A stretch of DNA of 64,000 nucleotides from assembly GCA_001632425.1 (NCBI GenBank), contig KV425628.1:1-64000 (forward strand). Reading direction: 5' to 3'. This document shows, piece after piece, positions 34,635-46,099 of the stretch (its first letter is position 1; each line of letters opens with the position of its first letter). The position numbers and the translations under genes are program-made. The notes below the pieces were generated by a model. It did no database searches. It saw only the letters and a program-made list of their open reading frames with translations, and was not told the DNA's origin. Origin of the DNA: Neolentinus lepideus HHB14362 ss-1 (taxonomy: Eukaryota; Basidiomycota; Agaricomycetes; Gloeophyllales; Gloeophyllaceae).

Positions 34635-35159
34635 ATGGACTCCCCTGCAGCCCCCGCCCCCAACAGCACCCAGCCTCAGGCTGTCCAGATGTGTACGTAC
34701 CCCTCGCAGACCGCTTGGAAACCGTCTCTAACCCGCTTCCGCAGCCGTTATGACCGCCGGTGCGCCTGCCAACAAGCAGCAAGAATGCCAACACCAAAAG
34801 GCTTCGCGTCTTCGTGGAGGTGGCGCCGCCAAGGCAAGTGTCCAATTAGTCGTCGATTCTTGACATTCGCTCAAACCACGTGTGCAGGACTGTTTCCTTG
34901 GTGCTCTCGAATGTTTCATGTGCTTTGGTGAGTCTCTGTGAATAAATGCGCATATAGTCGTTGACCACCATCCCGACAGAGTGCTGCAAGGTCCGCTACC
35001 GACAGTATCTATTTCTCCGAGTAAGCATTGCTGACCATCTCCGCAGGACTGCTGCGAGTGCTTTGCCGACATCATCTGTGAGTATCCAATCAAAACATGC
35101 CGTGAACGTCATTAGGCTGACGCTGCGCTTTAGGTTGCCCTTGCGAGATGTGCTGCTAG
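34635..35159 (+). CDS. CYSTM-like cysteine-rich mini-protein built from six tiny exons
   Basis: Predicted 84-residue protein. The N-terminus MDSPAAPAPNSTQPQ is Pro/Gln-rich; the C-terminal third reads DCFLGALECFMCFECCKDCC, then ECFADIICCPCEMCC and stop TAG 35157-35159. This is the layout of CYSTM proteins, small tail-anchored membrane proteins tied to stress and metal tolerance; that function is inferred. Exons: 34635-34692, 34745-34833, 34888-34927, 34980-34990 (11 nt), 35047-35077 and 35134-35159. Intron 2 begins GCAAGT, a GC-AG intron. Intron 4 begins GTCCGC, a weak donor. The model is supported by the regular Cys pattern emerging across four junctions. Divergent from the AT-hook gene. Confidence 0.68.
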
Positions 35160-35841
35160 ACGAATCGCCTTTTGCGCGTATGACTATTGTCGGATATTGT
35201 TGTACACTATGCATCTCTGAATGAGATCCCCTTATTGTTTCGACACGGAAAGAATTGTTAATAAAAGTGACATGAAGGAGCGACATGATCTGAAACTGTA
35301 TACTTAAAAACGTCCTGTAATCTCGTCGCTGCAAAAGTCATCTTCATTACGTTGCAGACCGAAGCGGGCATACGCGAGTCTGCCCATGACAATCATATTA
35401 TTAGCCCAGCGTAATATCCTTGCTGCAAAATCTTCATTACGTTGCAGGCCATATCGGGCACGTACGAATCCAGCCATGACAATCGTGTTATTAGCCCAGC
35501 GCACTCCAGCGCTCCGTGTGTATGCGGCGAGAGGATTACAGATAAGTGGAGATCTACTAATAGCTACATGCGGAAGCAACTTCAAAGCTTATGCGACGAC
35601 GAGCAACCTCACAACACCGTTAATCCCAAAAAAAAATGACAGTTCCGAATTCTTGTATCGTGAATGACAAGCGTGACTGTCGTAAGTACTTTCAAAGCAG
35701 AGGGGGGGGAATGGTTACTAGTAAAAGAGTGCAAGCATTTTGCGGTGCATGTCGATGCGTGTACGTACGTGCGCGAACCCCAAGTTTTGCGGTTTTGCGG
35801 TCGTGAATCTTCCAGAGCAATCTGTCAACTAACCCAAGCGC
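35160..35841. other. Intergenic region with a direct repeat
   Basis: 3' flanks of the Cys-rich gene (+) and the YTH gene (-). It contains the tandem pair at 35331-35491 described separately. No gene could be supported. Confidence 0.45.
35331..35491. repeat. Two direct copies of an ~80-bp unit
   Basis: Both copies run from GCTGCAAAA through TCTTCATTACGTTGCAG to ATGACAATC and TTATTAGCCCAGCG. They differ by about a dozen substitutions and one short indel. Read on the minus strand both copies stay open in the same frame, giving RWANNTIVMAGF and RWANNMIVMGRL, each followed by AR(Y/F)GLQRNED. There is no ATG start, so coding status is uncertain. Confidence 0.6.
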
Positions 35842-38800
35842 CTACCCGCCCCCCCTGCGCGTCGGCACGGCGCCCACCGCCTTGGGCTGGCGCGCCTTGG
35901 GCGACTGCGGCGGCTCAGGCCGGTCCCACTCGTCCAGCAGCGCCTGCCCGACGGTCGGCTCCAGCTCCGTCCCGTCGCGCGACACCTTCACCTCCCGCTC
36001 GTGGTTCCACTGGTTGCGCAGGTGCCGCGTCCGCCAGAACGGCAGCCGCGCCGTCCTGACCCACTCGACGCGGAACGGCTCGCCCCAGTTCCCCTCCTCC
36101 TCCGCGACGGACGACGGGGGCGCGTCCATGAGCATGTCGAGGCGCTTGACGCCCTCCGCGCCCCGCGCCCGCGCGGCGATAACAGGGCCCTCCTTCAGCT
36201 CAAACTTCTCAGTCGGCGCAACGGCGCGCGCCAGAGGCATGTCTAGGCTCGGCTTGGCCGGAAGCGTCTGGGACGAAAATCGAGAATGCGGCTGGCTCAT
36301 CTCAGCAGGCGCAGAGAGGAATTCGCGCGACGGCTCCTCCGACAGGCTTTGTTTCTGTGGCGGTTCCAGCGGCAACGGCGACTCGTCGACCAGGCGGAGC
36401 TCACCGGGCGGGAGGAAGGTCTGCCGAGCTTGAGTGGGACTACCTTCGACTTCTGGGATGGTATCAGAGCGCCGAGAGTCCCGCTGCGACGCTGGCGACG
36501 AATCTGCTCTCGACGCCCAGGATATACCTCGCTCGCCACGGAGAATCGGACTCGCCATCCTGTTCCAGACGTATTGTTGGCCTACCAATCCCGTGAGCAG
36601 CCAGAGTCGGAGAAACCACTTACCTCGCGTAGCCGTAAAACTCCCCGCTCTTGTTCACCCCAAAAATAAGATAAACTTCCCGACTCGTCCGATACGCTTG
36701 GTCTAGGATGGCTTCGTTGTGACGCTGCGTGGCCCACAACCCCTTCTCCACGCTAAGGTCCAAATCAAACTAGAAACGCAGTCAGATACACACAATTCAC
36801 TCTCGACGCCAAGACTGACCTGAGTTAGAGACTTCAGTATGAAATAGCGCTTGGGGAAATGGTGAGCAAGAAAACTTGAATTAGTCGAAGCATAGGAACC
36901 AGAACTAGACTTTTTCGTCCCGCGGCGAAACCGGCCCTCATCATCGCTCGAAAACGACAAGGGCGCGATCCGGCGCGCGAGGTCGCCGCCTAGTGACCCA
37001 GCCGAGCTCGTCGGCGTCGGGACGCGGTCCAGCGCACTCTCTCCAACCGCGGCCTCCTCGCCCTCCGCCTTCTCCCGCACCCACCGCGTGTGCAGCCCCG
37101 TCCCCCTCTGCGCGCCCACCCCCGCCCGCAGGTCGTCCTCCTGCGCGCGCACGCGGCACACAAGCCGCGGGCACTTGGGGTCGTTCGCGCGCAGCGGCTG
37201 GCCGTTGAAGCGCGCGATCGCGCTGCGCAGGTGCGCCTCCGACTCAAAGTTGACGAACGCGCAGTTCGAGCGCACGATGGGATATATGGAGACCACGCCG
37301 CCGTACAGCTGGCCCTCCGGCCCCTCGTCCTCTTTGGGCGTCGAACCCGGAGAACGCTGCGTTATGGGCCCGGGATGATTGAAGACGCGCCAAAGCTCCT
37401 CGACTGTCACGTCGCCAGGGACGTTGCCCACCCACATCACCCATTCTGACCGATGGCCCGGCGGATTTGGGTGGTACGGACGGCGAACAGATGAGGGATT
37501 GCCACGGGCAGATGCAGCACTGACTTCAGAACTTGCTGGACCAGGGGATTTCGGGTAGGCCAATGGTGGTGGTGCCGACTCGTGTCCAACCCCAAAGACC
37601 TGAGGGTGAGCCATATGTCCGTGAGGCAGAGGAGGTGACATAGGGTATCCAACAGGCGAGATCGGCGGGGCTCCTGGTCGGCTGTACGACTCAAACTCCT
37701 GCCGATTAAGAGACGGGTATGGTAGGGCGTAATGAGGTGGAAACGCATGAGACATGGGGTCGTACTGATTGGGAGAAGGGACATTGCTCGGTACATACCA
37801 CCACGTACCCTGGCTCTCTTGCTCGCCCGGAGCGATAAATTGGGAAGGGTAGGATGCTGGGGGATACTGAGATTGGTATATCGGCGTTGAAGGGGAGTAC
37901 GGCTGCGCTTGGTAGGGAAACGAGGACGTGGACAGATGGCTGGGATAGAATAATGCAGAACGAGGCCCACCCTGAGACCCAGGGGATGGCAGTGGTGACC
38001 GTGGCGGGGGAGAAGGAGCGACCTGAGCATGCACGAACATGGACGAAGGACCAGGGCTGCTATGGTGGTGCATGAGAGGAGGCATGCTGGCCGACGAATA
38101 AGCCATATGAGGATTTTGCATCATTGACGGCTCGTGTACGTACTGGCCATGATGAGGGAACCCTGGGGCGTATGAGAAAGTAGCATTGGGAGGCGCTCGG
38201 AGGTGATCAGCTGGCTGTGGGGATAGAGTGTATGATCCGCCGTATCCAGTGTGTTGAGCGTAGTGAGCACCGCGCGCCTGGAATGCTGTGTATCGAGATC
38301 CTATACTTGATGGGCCTTGTTGGGTATCAGAGGACGAGGCCTGAGAATAGGAATGGCCAGGCATGGTCTGGAACGTTGGCCTGGTCTGCTGCCGCCAGGG
38401 AGCGTTGGACTCGGGATAGAGCGGTCTTGACGAACCCGGCGGCTTGCCAGGGTCCGGGGCGTAGGACTGCGGTTGTGCATTCGACGAATCCTGGGGCGCG
38501 TCCCTGCTGGCATCTGCCGCCATTAAAGCCGGCGTAATGATTGCTTTGCCAGCGCGCTTTGAACTCTCCCCTCCGTCCTGGACAGTGAGTGATACCTGGG
38601 GAGAGCCGGGAAGATTACGGTCATAAAACCCTGGCAATAAATAAATAGGTATACGCTGTAGATGTACGGGGCCAGCGGTGAAATACTTGCCTAAGGTGCC
38701 TGTGGTACCGGAAGAAGTGGAATCGGAGCTAGAAGGATTGGAAGGAACTAGTAAAAGACAGAAATGAGCATGGCCGAGTCCGATAAAGAAAGAGAAAAGT

Positions 38801-39044
38801 TGAATATTATGCGGTATGAATACTCTTCACCCAGTACGAACTCGGAAAATACGCCCATGGGCACCGTCACGTGACCGGGGACGGAACTAGGCTTTCCCTC
38901 ACTGATGGCCGGGGCACGTGGCCGGTACTCACCTTCCACCGTATTGCTGCGTCGGCTCTTCCACGCACTGAGAACCATGGTGTGGATCGCCGGTATTCGT
39001 GGTGTTGGTGTCGCTGTATCGCCGCACTGCGCATTGGAGAACAT
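35842..39044 (-). CDS. RRM and YTH domain RNA-binding protein (putative m6A reader)
   Basis: Predicted m6A-reader-type protein. A long Pro/Ser/Tyr-rich low-complexity N-terminus (about 400 residues) is followed by an RRM with WVMWVGNVPG (RNP2) and SNCAFVNFES (RNP1). Then comes a YTH domain starting RYFILKSLTQ, continuing after an intron as FDLDLSVEKGLWATQRHNEA and YLIFGVNKSGEFYGYARM. Its second half, GNWGEPFRVEWVRTARLPFW then RHLRNQWNHEREVKVSRDGT, comes after a disordered insert of roughly 150 residues. Trp in GLWATQ and in GNWGEP match two aromatic-cage positions. A first exon ending SRRSNTVE, spliced to VPSNPSSSDS, extends the protein upstream. Start MFSNAQ at 39044; an alternative ATG is at 38978. 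Stop TAG at 35842. Confidence 0.83.
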
Positions 39045-41629
39045 TTAGCTGGCGTAGGAGAGACCCCTCCGCTCGGTCTGATCTGCACACAGACACCATC
39101 AAAAACTGGCGCGGATCGAATGCGCAGTACACAGGGCCCGAGCGGATTTTGGGATTGATGAAGAACACTCGCCTTGGGGAAATTAGCGATAATCTACCCG
39201 AGTTAGGTCTGTGTTTGTAACGAGCTGGGTGTAGGGTGAGTCGTGGACACAGTAGGAGGACTAAGGCGTAGGATGTTGTGTATAGCAAGATGAAACGAGT
39301 CGAAAAACGGTACGTTCTTGACGCGAGTGCGCAGAGTCGAGAGCAGCGAATAACAAGACATGGCTAACGTCGGATGGTGGTCTTTAAGAGCGAACGGAGC
39401 AAGTGACAGAACATTGGATTGATTGGCCTGGGAACTATGACGTCGACAACCAGGTTGTGGTCGCCGACGGTCAAGTGCCGTTTGGATGCCCTAAGCCGCC
39501 TGTCTGCCGCGGCAGCGAATGTTCCAGGCGGTTCAGGCGCCGTCGACGCTGTGGCCGACAGCGACGACGATGGCCTGAATTGTTTAGGCCTGTTTCGGTG
39601 GAGCGAGTTCTGTGCGGGACCGAGCCACGTGAGATCTCGATCGAAGCTGTGCTTCTGTACGTTCTTGCTCCACCGTGGCCTCTGATGTGGCGCGCACAGC
39701 GTCGGTGGAGTGGGTATCTCCCAAGTGTAATATGAGAACGCCGTGGAGCCACTCATCCACAGCGTCTGCATGAAGGTTGCTCCCGCCACCCTGCATCAAC
39801 GAAGAGGGTGTAGAATCAGCCCATCTACTTATACCCTGCAGTTTTCACCCGTATCTATCCTATGCCCGACTTCATGAACACAGCCAGTGCAGGAGCCAAT
39901 CCACGACTTGCGAGCTATTTACCGGGCCCTAGTTATTGTATTTCAAATCTTTAAAAGGTCTGAGCTTCGTCCTCCACGCCGTTATTCTCGTTCAAACATC
40001 GCCTCAGCCGCATTGTTGATGCCCAACCGTACGCATGACGATCATGATTGTCACCAGGTAAATTTATGATATGCCGGTGTTTCTTTGTAAACTTGGTCAT
40101 GAGGAGAACCACCCAAGGTCAGCGCGTTCCCCAACGACTCTGTATCATGTCATTACTCGCTACCCTCACTGATCGCTACTTCTCGACGGGTGTTACGGCT
40201 CAATGCCACGCACGATCCCCCGCGTACCTCGCCCGTCAATCAGGCCTTGGCATGAACCGGTGGCTGCATTGCAGCGCATGACTAGCGTCGGGCGTAAGCC
40301 CTGCGGTGAACTAGCACTGGCCGCAGTGCTGCCTACCTCGTCTTGCAATAGCCAGCTCTTTGAAGTCTAGCAGAAGAATGCGCAAACACGACTGTGATCG
40401 GCGGAATCAAGATTTCGATCGTCGACACTGCCGCTGAGAGTGTCAGCAACAGCGAGGCTATCGCCGCACTTCGAAACTTCTCCGCGAGCTGAGAATAGCA
40501 GCGGCCTTCCGCTGGTGCTGTGAGATTTCCGATCTCCTAATAATGTGACTTACTGACGGAGGATAAATCCAGTCTTTCAAATGGTGTGCATTTCACAGTC
40601 TGGAGAGCTCCTGGAGATCGTCGATTATCGCTCAGCATGAATGCCAACCCGCTTTTGACAGATATTGACAAATATATTCCCGACTTTTCCGTCCGCTAGA
40701 AAATCCTGGTCCGTATCACCCTCAAGAGGTACGGAACCTACCTTCGTCGCCAGTGTCGTACTTCCGTGGCTCGCCAAGATCCCCAGAGCTATGTGCGTAA
40801 TAGTGTCACTCGACAAACACTATCAATATCTTCTTGACGGTATATCCACTTTCCTTTTTTGTCAACTTCGCAAGTGGCGATCTTCAGGAAAAGGAACGGT
40901 TGCATGTCTTGCGCGGCAGGGCGAGTAACTGTTGCGCTGAGAAGACGTCGCTGTCATCACGAAGGCTGTAATTATGAAGTAAGCAAGCGAACTTACGTGG
41001 AGCCTCGTCTTCAACTTAACGTGACCTCCGTACACGCGGGGAGATAAACTGGGGTGGCTGTAGGCACCCTCGTGCAGGGGACTTGCCATTGTCCAGAAAG
41101 GCCGGACGCTAGTTTCATACCTACTGATTTGGTCAAAATTTATAACCCCCTAGTCCCCGTGCCGGAAGCATTTCAACCAATCAGGTTCCCCCTTTTGTAG
41201 AATTAAGGAGGCGAGCATGTGGCCGATGACTAGGAACCAGTAACAGGGTAGTACGTACACTGTGACTGCCCCATACGACAAAATAGGTGGCGTGGCCCTC
41301 GTATAAATTTGTGCTTCACGGGGCGGTGCTACTGGAGGCCACGTTCGAACAGTGAGAGTGCACGAGGCCGCTATGCAAATATCTACGCGGTGCAGCGCTC
41401 GCCTTTGTAGTTACTTAAAAGATCAAGGAACAGTCGAGCTTATGCGCCGCATGGCTGTAGCCTTCGATAAAAATTCGTGAGACGGCAGCGCGAGCCATAA
41501 TGTTGCCTGCCTTTCTGGTTAAATCTATGCTTCGTTGCTGCGGTTAAACATGGGCAGTCGTGACCGGTGAGTCTTCCGACACGATATGAATATCTATAAT
41601 ACATCTGGGAACTACAAATCTTTCGAGAA
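39045..41629. other. Long intergenic region with weak small-gene candidates
   Basis: No family match. Candidates considered: 39364-39789 on - (open 141-codon frame, no ATG at its head, MQTLWMSGSTAFSYYTWE inside); and 40862-41089 on - (ATG, GTAAGT donor and TCTCAG acceptor present, product about 57 residues). A CCAAT-like ACCAATCAGG at 41176-41185 lies upstream of the latter. Nothing else stands out to 41629. Confidence 0.35.
40862..41089 (-). CDS. Possible small protein of unknown function
   Basis: Starts MASPLHEGAYSHPSLSPRVY. A 60-nt intron (CTCCAC|GTAAGT to TCTTCTCAG) leads to a short basic second exon ending TGA. Because the intron is a multiple of three the frame is open with or without it. 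There is no domain or paralogue to support it, and it may be noncoding. Confidence 0.2.
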   Translation of the reverse strand: MASPLHEGAYSHPSLSPRVYGGHVKLKTRLHVSSLAYFIITAFVMTATSSQRNSYSPCRARHATVPFPEDRHLRS

Positions 41630-42871
41630 TTATTCAGAACTCTGCGTAAGGTCATTAAAATGGTCTGCCAAACCGTCCTCCACCTCCTTGATCGTCCGCC
41701 AGAGCGAGTCGACCGCTGCCTTGCGGCACTGGGGCGTCAGCCGGAGCACAATCTCGCCGGTCATCATCAGGTGGTCCCTCATGCACCTCAGCCGCCCGAG
41801 CACGTCCGCGGAGGAGTAGGCCAGCGTCTTCTCGTACTTTCCAACCTCCAGCCACTGGTCTTCCCACACCTTCAGGCAGCCGTGGTTGTGGAAGGTGCAG
41901 CCGTCGGACCGCTCGAAGGCGGGCGCGGTCACGCGCAGGCGGTCCCAGAGCTTCACTAGGGACCAGTGCCCGGAGAGAAGGCGCGTGCGCTGGTCGCGGC
42001 TGAGCGTCGTGTCGGCTGTTAACTTCTGGGGGTCACAACCGACTTCCATGAGCTGGACGTAATAAGCTATTCCTTGCAGAGACCGCAGCGCGTGGCGGTC
42101 GGCGACGACGATGGCGAGGGCAGGACTCACGTCTCTGAGGAGAATGCGATTCGACCACTTGGATACTATCAGGGAGCGAAGACGAGTATGGTTGCACAGG
42201 ATAGCTGTCTCGAGGAGACGAGCCAGTAGCGTGGAATCACATGTAGCCAGGTCTGTCTGAGATTTTCCGTACACGCCTGACAGCACATTATGGAGCGCAT
42301 CGACTGCCCAGGTCTCCACTGAAGTAAAGTGATACTTGTTCGTTATTTCTGCAATGGTAATGAGGTTGTCGACATCGGCACTTGCACTGTTATATGCCTG
42401 CAGTTCCAGTGGACTGGGCGCCGAAGGAGCATGTCAGAATCTGCTTGTTCGGAAAAAGACAAGCTACTCACAGGGCATACAGGACGGAAAGCAGCCAGCG
42501 GAATTGTTCAACGGTATCGCCTACAAGTTGCACAGGGTTCTCATCGTTCGATCCTTCTGCGACTTCTTTGTCACTAGTGGGGAAAGAGAACATATCTTGA
42601 AAGGCAGAAGAGTCTCTGCCTAGAAGAAATCGATGCACCTGATGGTAGTTCAGGTCGCCGTTTATCACCATTATTGAGATCTTACCTTAAACAATGTATT
42701 CTCGACCCGGATAACACAATCTCCGTCAGCTCTGTAGTACTTGTCGTCTCTCACAAGTTGCTTGCTGGCCATCACAGTCAGCTCCTTCGCATCCTCGGAT
42801 TCACTGATTCGCAGTCGCTTTCGCACGGGCTCCAGAGTCTCCCAGCCATCGTCGTCTATCGCTGCGTCCAT
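41630..42871 (-). CDS. BTB/POZ domain protein
   Basis: Begins MDAAIDDDGWETLEPVRK at 42871. The BTB fold spans about residues 40-140: ADGDCVIRVENTLFKING, YHQVHRFLLGRDSSAFQDMF, ENPVQLVGDTVEQFRWLLSV and LYAL. A helical C-terminal region follows, of the kind seen in large Agaricomycete BTB families (VETWAVDALHNVLSGVYGKS, LLARLLETAILCNHTRLRSL). It ends at a stop at 41630. Two or three short introns. Fungal members of this class are poorly characterised; possible roles include Cul3 adaptor or transcriptional regulator, neither shown here. It shares a ~135-bp promoter with eIF3i. Confidence 0.8.
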
Positions 42872-43006
42872 AGCAAGCTGTGGCAGATGTAGAGAAGAGG
42901 CGCGTCACTTCAGTATCCCCGCCACATCCCAAGAGCGATCGAAGCGCGGCGTTTGCCGGTGCAGCTTAGATTTCATTCTCTCCAGAAAAAGCCCTTAATC
43001 CTGACA
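42872..43006. promoter_or_regulatory. Bidirectional promoter of BTB gene and eIF3i
   Basis: Only 135 bp separate the two divergent start codons. No TATA box is visible. GC content is moderate, with a CATTCTCTCCAG pyrimidine-rich stretch on the eIF3i side. Confidence 0.5.
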
Positions 43007-44361
43007 ATGGCACGCCCTACTTACTTTCTTATGAAGACGTCTATTGACATGTATTCTTAGAGGCCTATTCTCTTACAAGGTGAGTCTCAAATTTTGGGAT
43101 CCAACGTCCCAGGACTCATCACCCAATCCATTTTACTAGGTCACGAGCGGTCTTTGACCCAGATCAAATACAACAAGGAGGGCGATCTCCTCTTCTCAGC
43201 CTCAAAAGATATTGGCATCAACGTCTGGTTCACTCATAATGGAGAGCGTTTAGGAACGTACGACGGCCACAACGGAACGGTGTGGACGATTGATGTTGAC
43301 TGTGAGTGACGCATTTTCACCCCATTCTCTTACTCATGTGCCGGTATCGCAAGCACAATCAAAATTCCTTGTCTCCGGGTCCGCGGATAACTGCATGAAG
43401 CTTTGGAATGTAGCGACGGGCAAATGTCTTTATACATGGGAGTTCCCGACTGCTGTCAAGCGGGTTGCGTTCAACGAGGATGATGACCAGATTGTCTGCA
43501 TCACAGAGCAGCGTATGGGTTACCAGAGCGCTGTTCGTGTCTTCGACATCAACCGGGAGGGCGAGGGGACAAGTCGTGCGTACCCGTTACCATTGCTTAA
43601 TATATCTATGTCATATTATTCACCGCCTCGGTTGTCCGTATAGAGTCGAAGGAACCTGCATACATGTTCAACCCCGTCGGATCAAAAGCGACCGTCTGTG
43701 CCTTTGCCTTCATGAATGACCTCATTCTCACCGGGCATGAGTCCGGCAAGATCGCGCTGTTTGACATGAAGACGGGCGATGAGGTGCTGAACAACGAGCG
43801 CGCACATATGGACACCGTTACCGACCTCCAGCTCAGTCCCGACGGGACGTACTTCATCACTAGCAGCAAGGACAAGACTGCACGGGTATGCGATTCCTTG
43901 AAGTGTCTATTTTGAGAAGCGCTTACGTATTGTTGTGATAGCTACATGACACGAAGACCCTCGCGGTCCTCAAAACATATCCCACCGAGACGCCGCTTAA
44001 CAGTGCAGCAATTGCACCCAAGCGACCATACGTCCTCCTCGGTGGTGGTCAAGAAGCTATGAGCGTCACAACTACCTCCGCCCGGCAAGGTAAATTCGAG
44101 ACGCGGTTCTGGCACAAAGTCTTCGAGGAGGAGGTCGGACGGGTGAAGGGTCACTTCGGTCCGATTAATACGTATGTTAAAAAATTACTCTCTTCGTTGT
44201 CCAGTGATCTGATCGTTTGTCTTTTGCACGCTAGAATTGCTGTGCATCCAGGCGGAACATCGTATTCGTCAGGAGGTGAGGACGGGTTCGTTCGTGTGCA
44301 CCACTTCGATGAGAGCTACTGGAAAGTGAAGCCGTATGGCGACATGGAGATAGAGGACTGA
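43007..44361 (+). CDS. TIF34: Translation initiation factor eIF3 subunit i (WD40)
   Basis: eIF3i, a seven-blade WD40 subunit of eIF3 in the cytosol, needed for start-site scanning. The spliced protein reads [100 protein letters not shown] and FGPINT, ending [11 protein letters not shown] at TGA 44359-44361. Length is about 335, normal. The initiator Met is not contiguous: TAG stands directly before AGGCCT. The only upstream ATG in reach, 43007-43009, fits if a 51-nt intron with a GC donor (ATG|GCACGC to TTCTTAG|AGG) is removed, giving MRPILLQG, the family's universal start. Five further short introns. Confidence 0.92.
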
Positions 44362-44696
44362 GCGTTCGCAGGTGCTTGCATGTTACTTATATCTAGTCTT
44401 GGAAATTCACTGTTGTTCCGAGAGACAGTGTATTCCGTTGAGATTATGAGTTGATTTGATAAGGCTGAAAGACGAAGAGTCCAGTGCATCAGTGGGAAAC
44501 GTCGTAAAGCGTGCAGTGCTATATGCACAATCGTAAAACTACAACTCGGAAGCTGAAGCTGAAAACGCCGCATGGACTCCGGAGTAAATAACTAACGGTG
44601 CAAAGCAAATGCGAGTAAGGCTGATTGCCAGTAAAGCGTGGCTTCAGGTTAGTGCCGTCCGTCCTTCTAGTGGTAGCTGGGCAGGAGCAAGAATGT

Positions 44697-46099
44697 CTAT
44701 GACAGAGCGAATAATGGCAGAATTAGTAGGACGCCGAGGTTGAGCAGTGTCGGGAGATTCCATGACCATGGCGCTGTTGGTCTCATCGATAACGCCGAAC
44801 TATTACATGACCGTAAGAGAAGTAGATAGGGGTGGAAGAGAAGGTCGGGAGCGCACCTCGTTCCAGCAGGCCTAGCCGATATGTGCACCTCCATGACTGC
44901 AACCAATCCGTCTATCGCATTTGAGCCATTCACGCCCACAGTGAGGTAGTGGTTGATCCCGTCACTCGTGTTCTGCAGTAATCCAGACACGTACTGCACA
45001 GATGTTTGGTAGGAGTAACCGTCTGCGGACGTCGATCCTGAGTATGAAGAGGAATTGGTGAGGTTTGCGGTGGGAATCGCTTGGCCTGTAGCGTTGCCGA
45101 TGAGCCAGTCACTATGTTCCCGGAATTCATAATTGTTCAGCAATGAAGCCGGTTTTTAGTGATTGCGCGCAGCTTACCGTGCTAAATTATACCTAGTGGG
45201 AAGATATTATGTATAAATTTAGCACAAGAGAAGAACAGAGAAGGTAAGATGCCTACCCATTCACGATGATGTCGTGACCAACTACACACGCAAAATTAGT
45301 CTCAGTCTGATTTCAGACACGAATAGCCAAGGAAAGCTTACGTGCTATGGGCTTCTCGTATGATAATGCCATGAAAATAGCACCGCTGTATCAATAATAT
45401 GTCCATAGTTGACACACAAGGGTGAAGTGCTACAAGAGCTGGGACGCACCTGTCCGCGTTGGGCCCATTCTGCACCCAGTAGCGGAAGTGGTTGCCGCCC
45501 TCAATCGTCTCTGTGCATGTCCCGAAAGCTGGGTCACCGTAATCCCACCGGATAACGGCGGTTTCGTTCTCTGACGGGCAATGAGGAGAGAACAAGCAAA
45601 GGGTGGGATGAAGATGAACGTACTATAGCCATTGCCATCACCTAGATTTGCAGCTTGGTCGGAACCCGAGTGCTGGCCCAAGCACTCTGAACTGAAGCCC
45701 AATGACCTTCACAAGGGCCGGGCTTGAACCAAGTACTAGTGTAGAATGCAGAGGACTCACTGGTAATAGTTACGAAGCCCTCCGTTGCTCTGCTGATCCA
45801 CTAGGACAGCAGCATCCGAGTTGGCTGACAATATGACATTTATTGGCTCGCCCAAACCAGCTGGGAAGGTATCTGGGACTTGCTACGGCACCATTAGCTC
45901 CGGCCTCGCGCTAGCCGTATTGACGCACTGTCAGCATGTCGCCGCCAGTCTGAAGCGGGTCATAGTAGCCTTGCGAAGGGATGCTTTTCGAGGCACGCCG
46001 TGAGAGCGGGTCTGGAGGAAGTCCTCGCGGGTCACTAGATACAGCAGCGCATAGGGAGGGGATACAGGAGAATAGAAACAGCGCGCTTGCCAGGGACAT
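44697..46099 (-). CDS. Secreted, probably GPI-anchored protein of a conserved fungal family
   Basis: Signal peptide MSLASALFLFSCIPSLCA. The mature part contains PINVILSANSDAAVLVDQQS, CLGQHSGSDQAANLGDGNGY, ETAVIRWDYGDPAFGTCTET, IEGGNHFRYWVQNGP and many N-glycosylation sequons (NATG, NLTN, NTSD, NGSN). After the last intron (ACGAG|GTGCGC to AATAG|TTC) the C-terminus is NLPTLLNLGVLLILPLFALS, a hydrophobic tail typical of a GPI signal. About eight short introns. I recall similar secreted proteins in Agaricomycetes but know of no function; it may be a cell-wall or surface protein. The start was chosen at the signal peptide; a further upstream ATG would bury it. Confidence 0.75.

Noticed and set aside
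36703..37444. Several + and - frames rich in Arg/Ala over the RRM region
   Set aside because: High GC in the RRM/linker part of the YTH gene opens all frames; only one carries RNP1/RNP2 motifs and joins to YTH.
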